The position numbers and the translations under genes were made by a program. From NCBI GenBank assembly GCA_017506865.1, contig JAFCMP010000518.1, forward strand, positions 682,001-746,000: 64,000 bases of DNA. The letters run 5' to 3'. Positions 22,815 to 34,095 of the stretch are shown in pieces; position 1 is the first letter of the stretch, and every line of letters starts with the position of its first letter. The notes beneath the pieces are model-generated. The model saw only the letters and a program-made list of their open reading frames with translations. It made no database searches and was not told the DNA's origin. This DNA comes from Tribonema minus. Its lineage: Eukaryota; Sar; Xanthophyceae; Tribonematales; Tribonemataceae.

Positions 22815-25077
22815 TTGCGCTGATCTAACGCCGTTGATGAGGACCATCGCGCGGGGAGGCTTAAGTAGGCCGCACTGGCAGGCAAAGCAGCGAAGGCTGC
22901 AGCAACGCACTCTCACCATGGCGACCTTGATGCCGGCGCGACGCAAGCTCGCCACTGCGCTGCGCACGCGTGGCCGCGGCGGGTCTGAAACCGCCACGCA
23001 CGCCACCAGCGTCAGCCCGCGCACCGGGAAGTTGGGCTCCAGGCTACCCGAAAACTCCTAGCCCTCCGGAAAGTCCGCAGCGCTCAGAGACGCGTTCTCA
23101 GCCAGCGCCACCACGCGCTGCCCGCGTCGCGCCGCGGCGTCCACCGCAGCGGCGACGGCAGCGCGCACGGCGCCCGTCATCGGCGCTGGCTGCGACGCGG
23201 CGTCGGTAGCGGCGGCGGGGTAATAGGATGTGCACGCTTCTAGAATGCGTTCAGGGGCGCCCTTGACCAGCACCGCCAGCGGCGGGGAGGCGGGGGCGGG
23301 GGCGGGCGCGCCGTCGCTGCACAGGCGCACCACGGCGCACGCCGTCTTTGCGGTGGAGGAGAAGGGCAGCAGGGCCTCGTGGCGATACGCGCCCAGAAGG
23401 GGCTGCGCGGCGCCCAGGGAGTGCGCCCAGTTGAGCAGCGCCACGTCGACGCCGTTGCTGCCGGCTGCCGCCATTGCGCCGCTGCCGTCGCTGCCAGGGC
23501 TTTGCGCATGACCTCCTTGAAGTTGTTGCTCATGTTGAGGTTGCTGTTCCGCGGCGTCGTCATCATCCAGAAAGACGGTGCGGCGCGGCGGCACCTGACG
23601 CGCGGGCGCCGGCGAGTCCTGTCGCAGCAGCTGCGACTGATTGCACAGCGTTGCCACGCGCAGCAGCGGGGCGAAGGCGGCCGCAGCGGTGCCGCCCTCG
23701 GCGACGCGTTTGCTGATCCCAGCGGGCGTCACGGTTGCGGCGTTCGTGGCGTCATTGCCGCTGCTGTTGCTGCTGGTTTCAGCGGCGCCGGCGGTGATGA
23801 TGCTGCAGACGGTCATCTGGTTGCACGTAAGGGTGCCGGTCTTGTCGGTGGCGATGAGGGACACAGAGCCCAGGGTCTCAATCGTTCCGAGGCGCTTCAG
23901 CAGGACGCGGTGCTTGTGGCAGAGCCTGCAAGGAGTGGGCAAAGGGCAATCGAGCTCAGAGGTGCGTGGAAATGAATGAAAAGACCGTGAAGCTCTGGCT
24001 GACAAGGTACCGTTAGCACATGGGTGATGCGTACCACCAGTACCGTCGGCCGTTGCCATCGCTTGCAGAGTTTTCTCAACCAGTGACACAGGGAGCAATC
24101 CGCGCAGCAAGCTTGTAAGGTGTAAATCGAGGCGTGGGTGCTCGGTGTGCAAAACTTTGGCAGGCCACGCTGCAGTAGGCCGAAGCAGTAAGGTCCAGCA
24201 GCCAATGAGAGTGCTCTTGAAGACACGTGAGTGCAGAAGGTGGAACATGTAACGCTCAGACGCGCGGTGTCTGATGTCTGCTGCAAGGAAGTTGCCTTTG
24301 CGGTGCACAGCAAGCACACAGGTGAATAAGCTGAACAGGTGCTATGCACGCAGCGTAACAGTGGTCAAAGTTGATTCAGTGAAGTTTGTCGCGTATGTGC
24401 GGCAGCACAAATCAGCCAAGCATGGCACCTGTGTGTCGCTGCTGCAGCGTTGTCATAAGCGACTCGCTGCGCGACTGAGTTGAGGAGGTCTTTGCACGGC
24501 ATGCATTGAAGCCACATTTGAACGAATGCATGCAATTAAAGTCGTGTACTCTTCGCAGTACAGACACCAGTAAATCAATCAATAGGTTATCGCGTCTTTG
24601 TCGCGCTTCGTGGCTCATCTGCATACATCTGCTTGCGTCAAGAAGGACATCAAGCAATTGCTCACGCTTTGTGAGAACACCAATTTAATCTGCGTAGCAC
24701 CGCGCACAGCAACGGATCTTACAAGGCAGGTTCCAGTCGCACTACACACTGCCTCTACCTGATTGCGGCACTGACCGCACCATGCTCACCGGCTTCTAAG
24801 TGGCATTTCAAACACAACAACACTAGACCCTTGCTGATGCCAATAAGAATGGCTTTCTGAATCTGGACAGCCACAGGAAGGTAGGCTGAAAATTCCACTA
24901 CGCTCTGCCCGCTCCTGTTAATAATGATGACTAGACGTCACCATCCTATTAGCGTTTTGAACACGTTGACGGCTTGCTGACGCTGATGAGATTAGCTCTG
25001 CAAGCTTGTGCAGCCACAAGAGATTTGGCGCCAAATGCTGCCCTGACCTGCCTGTTTGCAACAATGAGGCGCCGCCG

Positions 25078-25112
25078 AACCTAACCCTAACCCTGACCCT
25101 TCACCCAAACCT
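25078..25112 (-). repeat. TTAGGG-like tract in ATPase intron
   Basis: CCTAACCCTAACCCTGACCC on the plus strand; the sense strand is G-rich. Confidence 0.85.
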
Positions 25113-25980
25113 TGTGTGCAAGACAACTCGGGCAGTTGCTCAAGCTGACAAGACCGACTTCACAATAGTCTACAACCTTAGAACAACACCACCTCAGACG
25201 TCAACTTGAAGTCCGCACACCTGTTTGCCACAATGACCAGCCCCATGCTCACCGCCAGCGGCAGGCCATCCGGTATGTATGCGACGACCACACCTATCGT
25301 GTTCGACAGCATGGTGACCAGGCTCATGAAGCCGGGGTGGCGCACATTCAGGTATGCGCTCCACCAGACGACCACGCCGGCGCCGGTGACCACTGCGAGC
25401 CCCGCGATGATGCGCACAAAGCGCTCAATCTCTATTTGCAGCGTGGTCGCACCGGACTCCGTGCTGGCGAGCACGGCGATCTTGGACAGCTGGTTGTCGG
25501 CGCCAGAGGCAATGACAATGCCGACGCCTTCGCCCTCGACCACGTTGGTGCCCATCAGCAGCGTGTTGGATGCCTGCGCGGCGGCGGCAGAGGGGGGGTA
25601 AGGGCGGCGCAGCACGTGAGGGCGCAGCATTACAGTGCTGGTGAGGGTGACTTCAGGACTCGAGTGATTGCATTGAAATGAAGTTAGATATTGTAGAGCT
25701 CTGGGTGACAAAATGTGGGGCGACCAGCTAACATGTACCACGAGCATCACTGATTGCTGACGAATTCGGCCGCGAGTCATACTTGTGAGCATGCTTGTAC
25801 GCAAAGGCTGAGTTTGATAGTCAACTCTTCCGTTGCATGTCGTGGAAACCCGAGTAGTCTGTCGTTTGTGCACTTTGTTCGCTTGTATGCTGGCGAGTCA
25901 CAGCTGTCACTAGCACAAACACCATGCTTCCAAAAGGAGCAGCCACCATCACGGATGCCATACCACATGCTGCAGCGGCA

Positions 25981-26010
25981 CCCAAACCTAACCCTGACCC
26001 TAAACTCTTA
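25981..26010 (-). repeat. TTAGGG-like tract in ATPase intron
   Basis: CCCAAACCTAACCCTGACCC on the plus strand; the sense strand is G-rich. Confidence 0.8.
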
Positions 26011-27856
26011 GGTTGCCGACACAAGCATCATGTGAATCATAGGCATCTGGTGCCCCTCACCTCGCGGAAGCACTGCTTACTCAGCATGGTGTTGGAGCAT
26101 AAGTAAGACCTACAGTACTCTGCATAACGCCGGTCTGAAAGAGGCAGCAGCAGCTAGCACAGAAGTAGACGCAGCGGTACCTGAACGCCATGCGCGATCT
26201 GCCAGTGGCGCGTGGGCAGAAAACACCGTCACAGCGACGTGACGCTACGTTATGTGCAAGCAAGCGCTGCATCCAAAACCCTGCCCCCAGCACTTGTTTC
26301 TTTCTCCAGTAGGCTCAGACATGATCGCACCCACCCAAGAGACAGAGGCGCGCGGCATTGTAACCCTCGCTTACCATGATGCACTGTGCGAAGGCCCCGC
26401 GGACGACCGCACAGTCTGAGCAGGCATGAAACGCCAATAACGGTCAACTGTGTGCCGACAGTCAGTTCACCACGGCGCACCGCACCTGCAGCAGTGAGGT
26501 CCCGTCGTGCGCGCGCTCCGCGGTGGCGCGCACGGGCTCCGCCTCGCCCGTGAGCATGCTCTTGTCCACCTTGAGCCCGGCGGCGCGGGTCACGCGCAGG
26601 TCCGCAGGCACGCTGCAGCCCGTCTGCACCAGCACCACGTCGCCCACCACGAGCTCCGCTGTGGGCACGCGCGTGGGGGCGCCGCCGCGCAGCGCCAGGC
26701 ACTCCGAGGGTATAAGGGTGTTGAAGTTGGCCAGCACGCGCGCTGCGTTCAGGTCCTGAGGGTAATGGTCCAGGAGCAGGGTGGCTGGTTAGGGGCGTGC
26801 TCGCGAGTGCTACGCGCTTGTGGCAGGTGGAAGGGGCGGAACGCTCAGAGTCCTTGCAAGCTGTGAGGCTTGATATCATACTTCGAAGTATCACATGTAT
26901 GTTCATAATCATGTTCACGTCGCTTTTGGACACACTGGCACTGTTTGACACGCGGCCAAATTATACGTAAATGACAATGAGCACGGTTATTGTGGAAGGC
27001 ATTGGCGGCTAACCACACCTTGTCGCGTAGACCTCGACGATCTTTCAAAACGTTCCCATGAGCAATGCGCTTTCACAGCATGACTTGACTCTGAATTGTT
27101 TACTCCAAGGCGGGCCCTGGGTGACGACCCAGACACGCGCGGCCAACAGGCGCGCGCGCAGAAAACAGCGCAGCTGCGACGAATGCACAAGTGAAATTGG
27201 ACACGAGTTGCGTGAGCTTGCCTGATGGAGTTGCAGCAACCCAGAGAGCAAGATGACCACAACCAGCACCACCGCTAGCGCCAGGCTGTACACATCCGTG
27301 GGCGGCACCCCAAATGGCCGCCAGGCAAGGAAAACCATAAGCGCAGCCACCCACAGCAGCGGCGAGAAGCCTGTGACGAAGCACAAGATCAGGGTTTAGC
27401 ACAACATGATCGCATTCTTCTACCAGCCAGTTCTTGTGAAACAGCACGTTTTGGACCGCAAGTCTTGTTGCTGACAGGGCATTAGCCTACTGAGAGGTAT
27501 TACGTGCCTACTGAGCTATTCAGTGCAGGCCTGCATGCAGCGTACGGCAAGAGCAGCCAGTGGGTGCTTGTGTATGAAGCAACAGAGCGGCACAAAATTG
27601 AGCCTTGCAAACGGTTAGCCCAACTTGCCTGTGAAGAAGCACCGCAGGCACCGCAGCCATAGGGGGCGGTGCGAGGAGGGGGGACGACGTTGGGGCCATG
27701 AGCATCCAGCCGGGCTGCTGCGGCCTCTGAGGACAGGCCGGTGGTGGCATGCGTGAGAAGCCGGTCAGCGAGCTCGGCGACTGTGAGCAGGTGGAAGTTC
27801 TGTAGCTCCAGCTGGTACTTGGCCAGGTCTTCTGGACTGGCGGCCAGCCCGCTGCG

Positions 27857-28562
27857 CTGCGCGCATGGGCAGGAGCGTCGGCAGCAGCGAAGATAGAGGT
27901 GGCAGCATCAATTAACATTACTTGTGAAGAAGCAGGCAGCAGAAGCCAGCAGAAGCAGCAAAAGGAGTGTGTTTAGCGTTGCCCAGCAAGAGGCGGCAGC
28001 GCAGCCAGACGGCAAAGCAGCAGCAGCCGCGCAAACAGCAGCAGCGCCCGCATCGCGCATACTCTACCGTAGAAAGCGCCGTTGCGCCGACCGGCCTTCA
28101 GCTGCTACAATAAAGACACACGCGCCGTGTGCACGTGCACGCACTTGACTTGCATGAAGCGCAGGAATACGCATGCGCCACAAGCAGCAGAAGCAGCAGC
28201 AGCAGCGGCAGCGGCAGCCCAAGCAGCGTAGCGAGTAGTGTTCACACAGGCAAGCCATGGCAATCACCAACAGCACAGCTGACCAGAGCTAGACGCTCAT
28301 CATCCCGTAATGTGCGCTCACCAGTCTTGCTGACAAGGTGGTCAGCTCTTGCTGCCCCTCTGTGTAGGCTTCTCCCAAGGTGAGTTCCACATCATATCTG
28401 CCACCAGACAAGGACCCACGCTGCAGCTTCTGAGTGTCGTCACCATCCTCATCCCCGCCCACACTCGCGCCCCGCCACGTGACCGCCCTGGGATACCGCA
28501 CTGGGCCTGTCGGCAGCATGACGGCCCAGCCTTGGTGGCGAACACCGGTACCCCGAACGATG
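27857..28562. other. Between ATPase and LINE A; no gene recognised
   Basis: It would hold the ATPase 5' exon and promoter, but no start is evident. CAG-rich triplets occur at 27920-28230. A minus-strand open frame at 28290-28560 (for example RGSLSGGRYDVELTLGEAY) has protein-like composition, but I cannot place it. Confidence 0.35.
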
Positions 28563-30069
28563 AAAAATATCACCGACTTCAAGGGGTGGCGAGGCCCCGG
28601 TGACGCTACTAGCACATCAGCAGGTACGCGTGCATCTGCGGCTGGGGAGCGGCGGCTTTGGCGTGCTGGGCGCGGCGCCACGTGCATGTGCCGCATTTGC
28701 TGCGCGTACCCTCGAGTGCATGGGACCGGCACTGGCGGCGTTTCCAGTGGCGGCACGCAGCCGCGTCCTAGAGCACGCCCGCTACGGCTTCACCTTCACT
28801 CAGATAGCTACCTGCCTGCAGCAGCTGCGCAGCGGCAGCGATGATGCCGCAGCGGCCCTCGCACTGCTCCTGCCCTCGGTCTGGTACCAGGACTGGCGCC
28901 AGGACGACGGCGCGTGGCAGGCACTGCGCGATCTGCTGCAACGGGCAGGCGGAGCTGCGGGGCTGGGCATGCGGACTCGCGCCGGCGCGCGCCGCGCTGC
29001 GCCAGCGGCGGCGCGCGAGCCAGGCTCCGCCCAGGCCCCGCCGGCCGCCGTGCTGCCGCGGCGTCAAGCCGCGCTATCACGGGTGCTAGACGCAGCGCTC
29101 GCCGCCACGCAGCTGCGCCGGCTTGAAGCAGCAAATGCGTTGGAAGCAGTCGCGGCGTGGCGCAGCGGTGCCTCTAAGGGGGCCATGGGTTTCTTGGCAC
29201 AACTGCCGAGCACTGACCCAGCGGAGACCATGTCGCCGCCGGAATTCCGCGAGACGCTGCGGCGCCACCTGGGCGTGGAGCGCCCCGCCTCCGCTGCGAC
29301 GCGGTGCCCCAAGTGTCATAAAACAGTGGAGTCAGGTGCCCACCTGCGCCGCTGCACACAAGGGCTCAACGTCACGCGACACAACTTGCTCGCAGACGCG
29401 CTTTTTCAGCTGCTCAAGCAGGTGGCCCACCTCCGCGGTCTCGACCGGGACACCCTTGCCCCCTTCCGCCGCTACGCGGCGCGCCACGGGTTCAACAAGT
29501 TCATGGACATCGTCTTCGGCAGCAACCAGATCTGCCTTCCAGTCCCTAAAGTGCAGCCGAGCGCTGACGCGGTAGCGGCAGGCCGGTGCACTAAACTGCG
29601 CGGCGGCTTTGAAGTAGCTTGTTGCATAGACGTCACCATACGTGACAGCTCATGTCCCTCCCGCCTCCGTCAGGCTCAGGGGGGCGCGCGCGATGTGCAG
29701 CGCGTGCTTGAATCGGCTTCGCAGGAAAAGATAGACACATACGTAGTCTCAGGGGCCCTGGACCCCACTACACACACCCTATTTTCCGCAGCCTTTGACC
29801 ACTTCGGCGCTATGTCATGCGACACACAAGCGCTGCTACACGCACTCGCCGAGCAGAGCTCGCAGGGCAGCTACAATCTCGCGCAGCGCGTTGCCTTCTG
29901 GCGCCGCCGCACCTCCCTCGCGCTACAGCGCGCGCTCACACGGGTCGTGATCGACAACTGGAACGCAGTCATTGCCCCTGATGGCGACGTCAGTGCTTAC
30001 CGCCGCATTGCACTGTTGCAAGTGCCGCGGCCCTCGCCGGCCAGCGCCGAACCGCCGGCCCCTCCGTAG
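28563..30069 (+). mobile_element. LINE family A, 5'-truncated, RLE-type endonuclease end
   Basis: A long frame, open to a TAG at 30067-30069, encodes only the last third of a LINE ORF2-like protein. It begins near the thumb (VHLRLGSGGFGVLGA, the conserved GGFG-type motif). It then has a zinc knuckle CPKCHKTVESGAHLRRC (29301-29355), an RHN motif directly after it, and the acidic CIDVTIRDS (about 29620-29646) of the restriction-like endonuclease. The C-terminal helical part resembles LINE B. The reverse transcriptase core is missing, so it is a dead 5'-truncated copy. The 3' end is probably within about 70 bp after the stop; no poly-A tail is seen. Confidence 0.7.
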
Positions 30070-32115
30070 ATTTAGTTATTGCCCGATTATCGTGTGCTCA
30101 ACCCATGCGGTCCAGGACATAATATACAACTTCAAGTGCGCATGCTCGAAGTTCGCCAAACACGCAACAAAACACAGGGGTTGAGTGGCACTCAACCAGA
30201 GTCATTGCAGCCACGCTTCGGGAGCGCGCGCAAGCAACGACCTGAGTTCCTAACAGCATCACTATCACTACCCAACTGCATCACTCCCCCCCCAGACAGC
30301 AGCCGCGTGCTGAAAGCTCCCGCAGAAAGCCTCGCGCCTCACAGCCGCCCGAAAGAGCCTTGGACGAAAGGCACAAACATACAACGCGACTCATCTAGTG
30401 TGCCGCGAGCACGCGTTTTTGCCTTCTCCCTCCGCAGCAATCAAATCGCAGGCCAACAGATCAATCGCAGGCCAACTGCAGCAGCAGCGGGCGGCGGCGC
30501 AACACATGCAGCAGCACAGAAGTGTGAGGGAACAATCGACCACAAAATTACATTCAACTGGATCAACCTGAGCATTCAACCGCACCAATTGTCACCACGT
30601 GAATGCAGGCTGAGGTCAGCAGTCAGCACTATGCAGCCAGATCAAAACTTTGCCAGGCAGCAGTGCACACAACTGTCGCACGACAAGGTAAACCATTTGC
30701 ATTGTTGCATTGCTCCACACACTGTGAGTCATGGCATGGCGACAGCATTCAACGGTAGCACAAACTCTGAATGCACATGCCAGCACTTGGGTTCTATGAA
30801 TTTGAGCAAGTTGAACTTGCTCGCACCATAACAGAATCTTTTTGTGTGTCAGCCTGTAATTGTGGACAATTTTATCTCCTAGGGCCGCTGCTTCTGCTGC
30901 CGAGCTCTATTAAGGCATGCAGGACAACAGCGGGTACTCTGGCAGCTGGTATCACATGATACCAGCCTTCATGATGTGCTAACAAAGTAAAGCATTTTGC
31001 GGCAGCTCACTTCGCCTGCTTTGTCTGACTTCCTAGACGTGTTGCTGCCCGATGTGCTGCACTGCGCAATGGCTCCCTGGCATAACCTGCAGCGCAGCAA
31101 AAACATAACGGCGCAGTAAATTTTTCACACCGGTGGCCATTGAGCGTGTTCATGTGGGCATGCATGCATTTATGTACGCCTGATACCCGCTCTGTGTTTG
31201 AGATGCTATATACACAGGCGGCAATCATTTACGCCAATGTAATGTCGCCCCACTGGCGGCATATCGGCGGCATAGCTTTGTGCTTTGATGTGTGGCGGCA
31301 GCTGTGACCGCAGCAGCCGCAGTCGCGCGGCAGCTTGTTGCACAGCACACAATGACGGCAGCTACCTTGCGTTACATACTGAAAGGCATGCATGCATGCG
31401 TGTCAGAAACATACAAGTGGCACATACACTTGTGTGCACACTGTGGCATGCGCAGCTTCACTTACTGCTCACTCTTATTCAGAGGTTCTTCTTCAGCCAT
31501 CAGCTACTGGTAGACAGAAGTGTCTATTGCGGTGTAGTGAAGAACTCGCGCATGCTCAACAGTCGCCTGCTGGCAAGGTTCTGCAACACGACAACGATGC
31601 TTTCCCGCCTCCCAGATACCTATGGCAGTTTTGCAGTACAGTATGCGGTACAGACGGAGTGCCACCGTGAGTGGCTGGTTTAAAGGCCTGATCCAGCTTT
31701 AGTGACGAAATGCGCTTCTTAAAATATAAAGACAGAGCTGCGGTCCGCTACATAGTATGCAAGAGCAGACTCAGGTCGCTATATGTGCCGAAGCAGGCTC
31801 TGCTCTAGGCAAATTACTCGTGCTACATGCAAGCATCTCTCTGACCATGCGTGAGTAGTACGTATTAAGCAGGTGCCGGCATTTCCATCGAGCCGTCAAC
31901 TCCCCAGCAGCTTCTTTCGAGCGCTTGCCTGACATCAGCTGACACCCAACTTGACAAATGGCATGCCTGTTGAGCATTGCACCATCGTGAAACGCAAGTC
32001 CGACTCCAGTCGATGTGCATTGATACTTTGTGCACTGTTACAGTAGGCAGAACTGTCGATTGACGAGCAACTCAATGCAAGGCCTTTTTTGTCATTGAAC
32101 AGGGAGGTGCGTACT
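30070..32115. other. No gene recognised
   Basis: Open frames are short and without similarity. GC content drops after about 30.5 kb compared with the LINE. A small palindrome-like cluster AGCAAGTTGAACTTGCTCGC lies near 30800-30822. Confidence 0.45.
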
Positions 32116-32461
32116 GTACATTGTACGGACGGCTGGGCAAGCAGACAAGACTTTTTGTCAAGGAGTTGGCAATGCATTCAGCACTGTGCTCAGGGGGGGG
32201 GAAGGCAGATGTGTTACGCAAGGCCGGGTTAGCTAAGCGTCAGATCCTCATTGAGCTGAGCATATCGCTGGCGCGGGAGTTGGCGGAGCGCGTCATGGCG
32301 TACACACGCGGAGCGCGAACGCTGGGCTGTGTTGCAGCGCCGGTATCCAAGCTCCTAGGGCACAGCGCAGACTAGGCTGCTGCGTTGACGCAAGCTTTTC
32401 GATTGCATAGGCAACCCGGCCTCCCTTGGGCTTTTATAAATACAAGTCCATACGTACATTG
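32116..32461 (+). mobile_element. LINE family B, short 5'-truncated copy with 8-bp target duplication
   Basis: The copy (32124-32453) encodes the last 80 or so residues of LINE B (FVKELAMHSALCSGGGKADV, then LLGHSA) and its 3' UTR ending TATAAATACAAGTCCATAC. It is nearly identical to the 3' end at 47503 on the minus strand. GTACATTG flanks it on both sides (32116-32123 and 32454-32461), the mark of target-primed insertion. There is no poly-A tail. Confidence 0.85.
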
Positions 32462-32739
32462 AACAGGCGACCAGCAATCCATTCAAAGTTTGCATGGTTC
32501 ACCTCCTCTGCTCTTCGTTTGTGTCTTGCTGAGCTCATCTTCATGGTCACGTCAAGTCCACTTGGACTGCTGCGGCTCTCTGTAATTGACAAGGCCCCGG
32601 AACGTCATGCGGCGCGAGGAGCCAAGGGTTGAGAGGGAACATTTGTTCATGAACGTTCGTCTCAGGAATCCAGGAAGAACTTCAAGTTATTGTGCTGCTC
32701 ATCGTGATCACAAGTCAGCCCAAGCTTGCAAAGGCAGCG

Positions 32740-34095
32740 ATGGAAGCTGTGCATCCAATTCTTGACCCGATGCTGGCTCAATACATACTGGCGTTCATTC
32801 GCCCATCTCTTATGATCAGAAGCACATGCCGCCACTTCAGCAGCGTCGTCACCGAGGCTCAGGAAGGAAAGCAGCCGTACACTGTGGCTGCAGATGCTGC
32901 CGTAAGCTCACAGCTGATTCAATGGGCACATCGCCACGGTATGTCTCCGGAGCTGGCGCAGGATTCGTGCGTGCGCTACGGCGACCTCCGCGGCCTGCGC
33001 CGGCTTCGCTCACAATTCGACCTGCTACTGAGCGTGAGGCACAGTCGCATCGCTGCCCGGGGCGGACATCTGGAGCTTCTACAGTGGCTGGAGCAGAACG
33101 GCTGCCCCTGGGACGAGCTGACGTGCTCACATGCTGCGGCCGGAGGGCATCTGCACGTGCTGCAGTGGGCACCTGCGAACGGCTGTCCCTGGAACGAGGA
33201 TACTTGCTCACGAGCTGCGGCCGGAGGGCATCTGCACGTGCTGCAGTGGGCTCGTGCCAACGGGTGCCCTTGGGACAAGCTGACCTGCAGGGAGGCTGCA
33301 GGCGGGGGGTACCTGCACATGCTGCAGTGGGCTCGTGCCAACGGATGCCCCTGGGGTGCAGACACGTATTCATCTGCTGCACGCAAAGGGCACTTCCAGG
33401 TGTTGCACTGGGCTCACGCCAACAGGTGCCCCCGAGACGAACGCCTGTGCAATAGTGCCGCCGTCGGTGGGCATCTGCACGTGCTGCAGTGGGCCCGCGC
33501 CAACGGTTGGCCTTGGGACGAGAGCGTATGCAGTCTTGCTGCGATCGGCGGACACCTCGAGGTGCTGCAGTGGGCCCGCAACAACGGCTGTCCTTGGGAC
33601 AACCGTACGTGCGAACTCGCTGCAGAGCGAGGGCACCTAGAGGTGCTGCAGTGGGCTCGTGCAAATGGGTGTCCATGGGATAATCGGACATGCTGCGCAG
33701 CCGCAAGTAACGGCCATCTGGAAACTCTTCAGTGGGCTCGTGCGAACGGGTGCCCATGGCCTTCGTCAGTATGCAACACCGCTGCAGAGAACGGCCATCT
33801 AGAGACCCTTGAGTGGGCCCGTGCGAATGGGTGCCCATGGAACGAGGACACATGCAGCGGGGCGGCAGGCAGAGGCCAGTTGGAGACCCTTAGATGGGCC
33901 CGTGCAAACGGGTGCCCCTACGACGAGGATACATGTGCCCAGGCGGCAGGCCACGGCCACTTGGAGCTGCTCCAGTGGGCACGCGCCAACGGATGCCCCT
34001 GGGACAAGCGGACAAGCAGAGAAGCAGCGCGCAATTGTCACATCACGGTCCTGAAGTGGGCACTAGCCAATGGGTGCCCACCGCATCGTTCGTGA
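32740..34095 (+). CDS. Ankyrin-like repeat protein, intact
   Basis: I place the start at ATG 32740 (MEAVHPILDPMLAQ), which lines up with the relative at 13605; the frame is also open from 32692. The protein has about 451 aa and no intron. The N-terminus has the F-box-like segment ILAFIRPSLMIRSTCRHF. Thirteen units of 27 residues follow from about residue 105, such as GGHLHVLQWARANGCPWDK, with the Cys-Pro-Trp core and a second Cys. The end is shortened (LANGCPPHRS). Units near the middle are almost identical at the DNA level, a sign of recent unit gain or conversion. Binding of partner proteins through the array is inferred from the family type. Confidence 0.85.
   Translation: MEAVHPILDPMLAQYILAFIRPSLMIRSTCRHFSSVVTEAQEGKQPYTVAADAAVSSQLIQWAHRHGMSPELAQDSCVRYGDLRGLRRLRSQFDLLLSVRHSRIAARGGHLELLQWLEQNGCPWDELTCSHAAAGGHLHVLQWAPANGCPWNEDTCSRAAAGGHLHVLQWARANGCPWDKLTCREAAGGGYLHMLQWARANGCPWGADTYSSAARKGHFQVLHWAHANRCPRDERLCNSAAVGGHLHVLQWARANGWPWDESVCSLAAIGGHLEVLQWARNNGCPWDNRTCELAAERGHLEVLQWARANGCPWDNRTCCAAASNGHLETLQWARANGCPWPSSVCNTAAENGHLETLEWARANGCPWNEDTCSGAAGRGQLETLRWARANGCPYDEDTCAQAAGHGHLELLQWARANGCPWDKRTSREAARNCHITVLKWALANGCPPHRS

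Larger units (their letters stand above)
19903..27856 (-). pseudogene. P-type cation ATPase, type IIC-like, decayed
   Basis: Seven exons on the minus strand: 27856-27629, 27370-27222, 26755-26486, 25573-25221, 23925-22917, 21542-21145, 20089-19903. They encode the N-terminal cation-ATPase domain (FHLLTVAELADRLL, TGLSSEAAAARL), M1-M2, the actuator motif (MLTGEAEPV), M3-M4 with IPDGLPLAV, the phosphorylation site DKTGTLT, the nucleotide-binding KGAPERIL, TGDAPATA and the hinge [10 protein letters not shown]. Spacing and the segment EIERFVRIIAG suggest the Na+/K+-type (IIC) group. Exon phases agree throughout if the first two introns use GC donors. Signs of decay: a one-base frame slip in the first visible exon, an in-frame TAG at 23058-23060 after DFPEG, and no sign of M5-M10. 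The true first exon was not found. The fifth exon holds an unusual low-complexity insert (QPQHEQQLQGG). A sequencing error could explain the slip and stop, but not the missing end. Confidence 0.75.

Noticed and set aside
14136-23060. TAG read as an amino acid (altered genetic code), suggested by in-frame TAGs in two genes
   Set aside because: TAG also ends the ankyrin-like gene at 12049, the Cys-rich gene and LINE A at places where the proteins should end, and the ATPase has other damage. Plain decay or sequence error is simpler.
26380-26425. Extra ATPase exon (CAVVRGAFAQCIM) between exons 3 and 4
   Set aside because: The protein is continuous without it (TSLLQ then ASNTLLMGTNVVEG) and phases fit; it may be another relic.
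32849-33853. Minus-strand frame of 334 codons opposite the ankyrin-like gene
   Set aside because: Antisense shadow of the 81-bp repeat; the plus frame carries the conserved LQWARANGCPW units.
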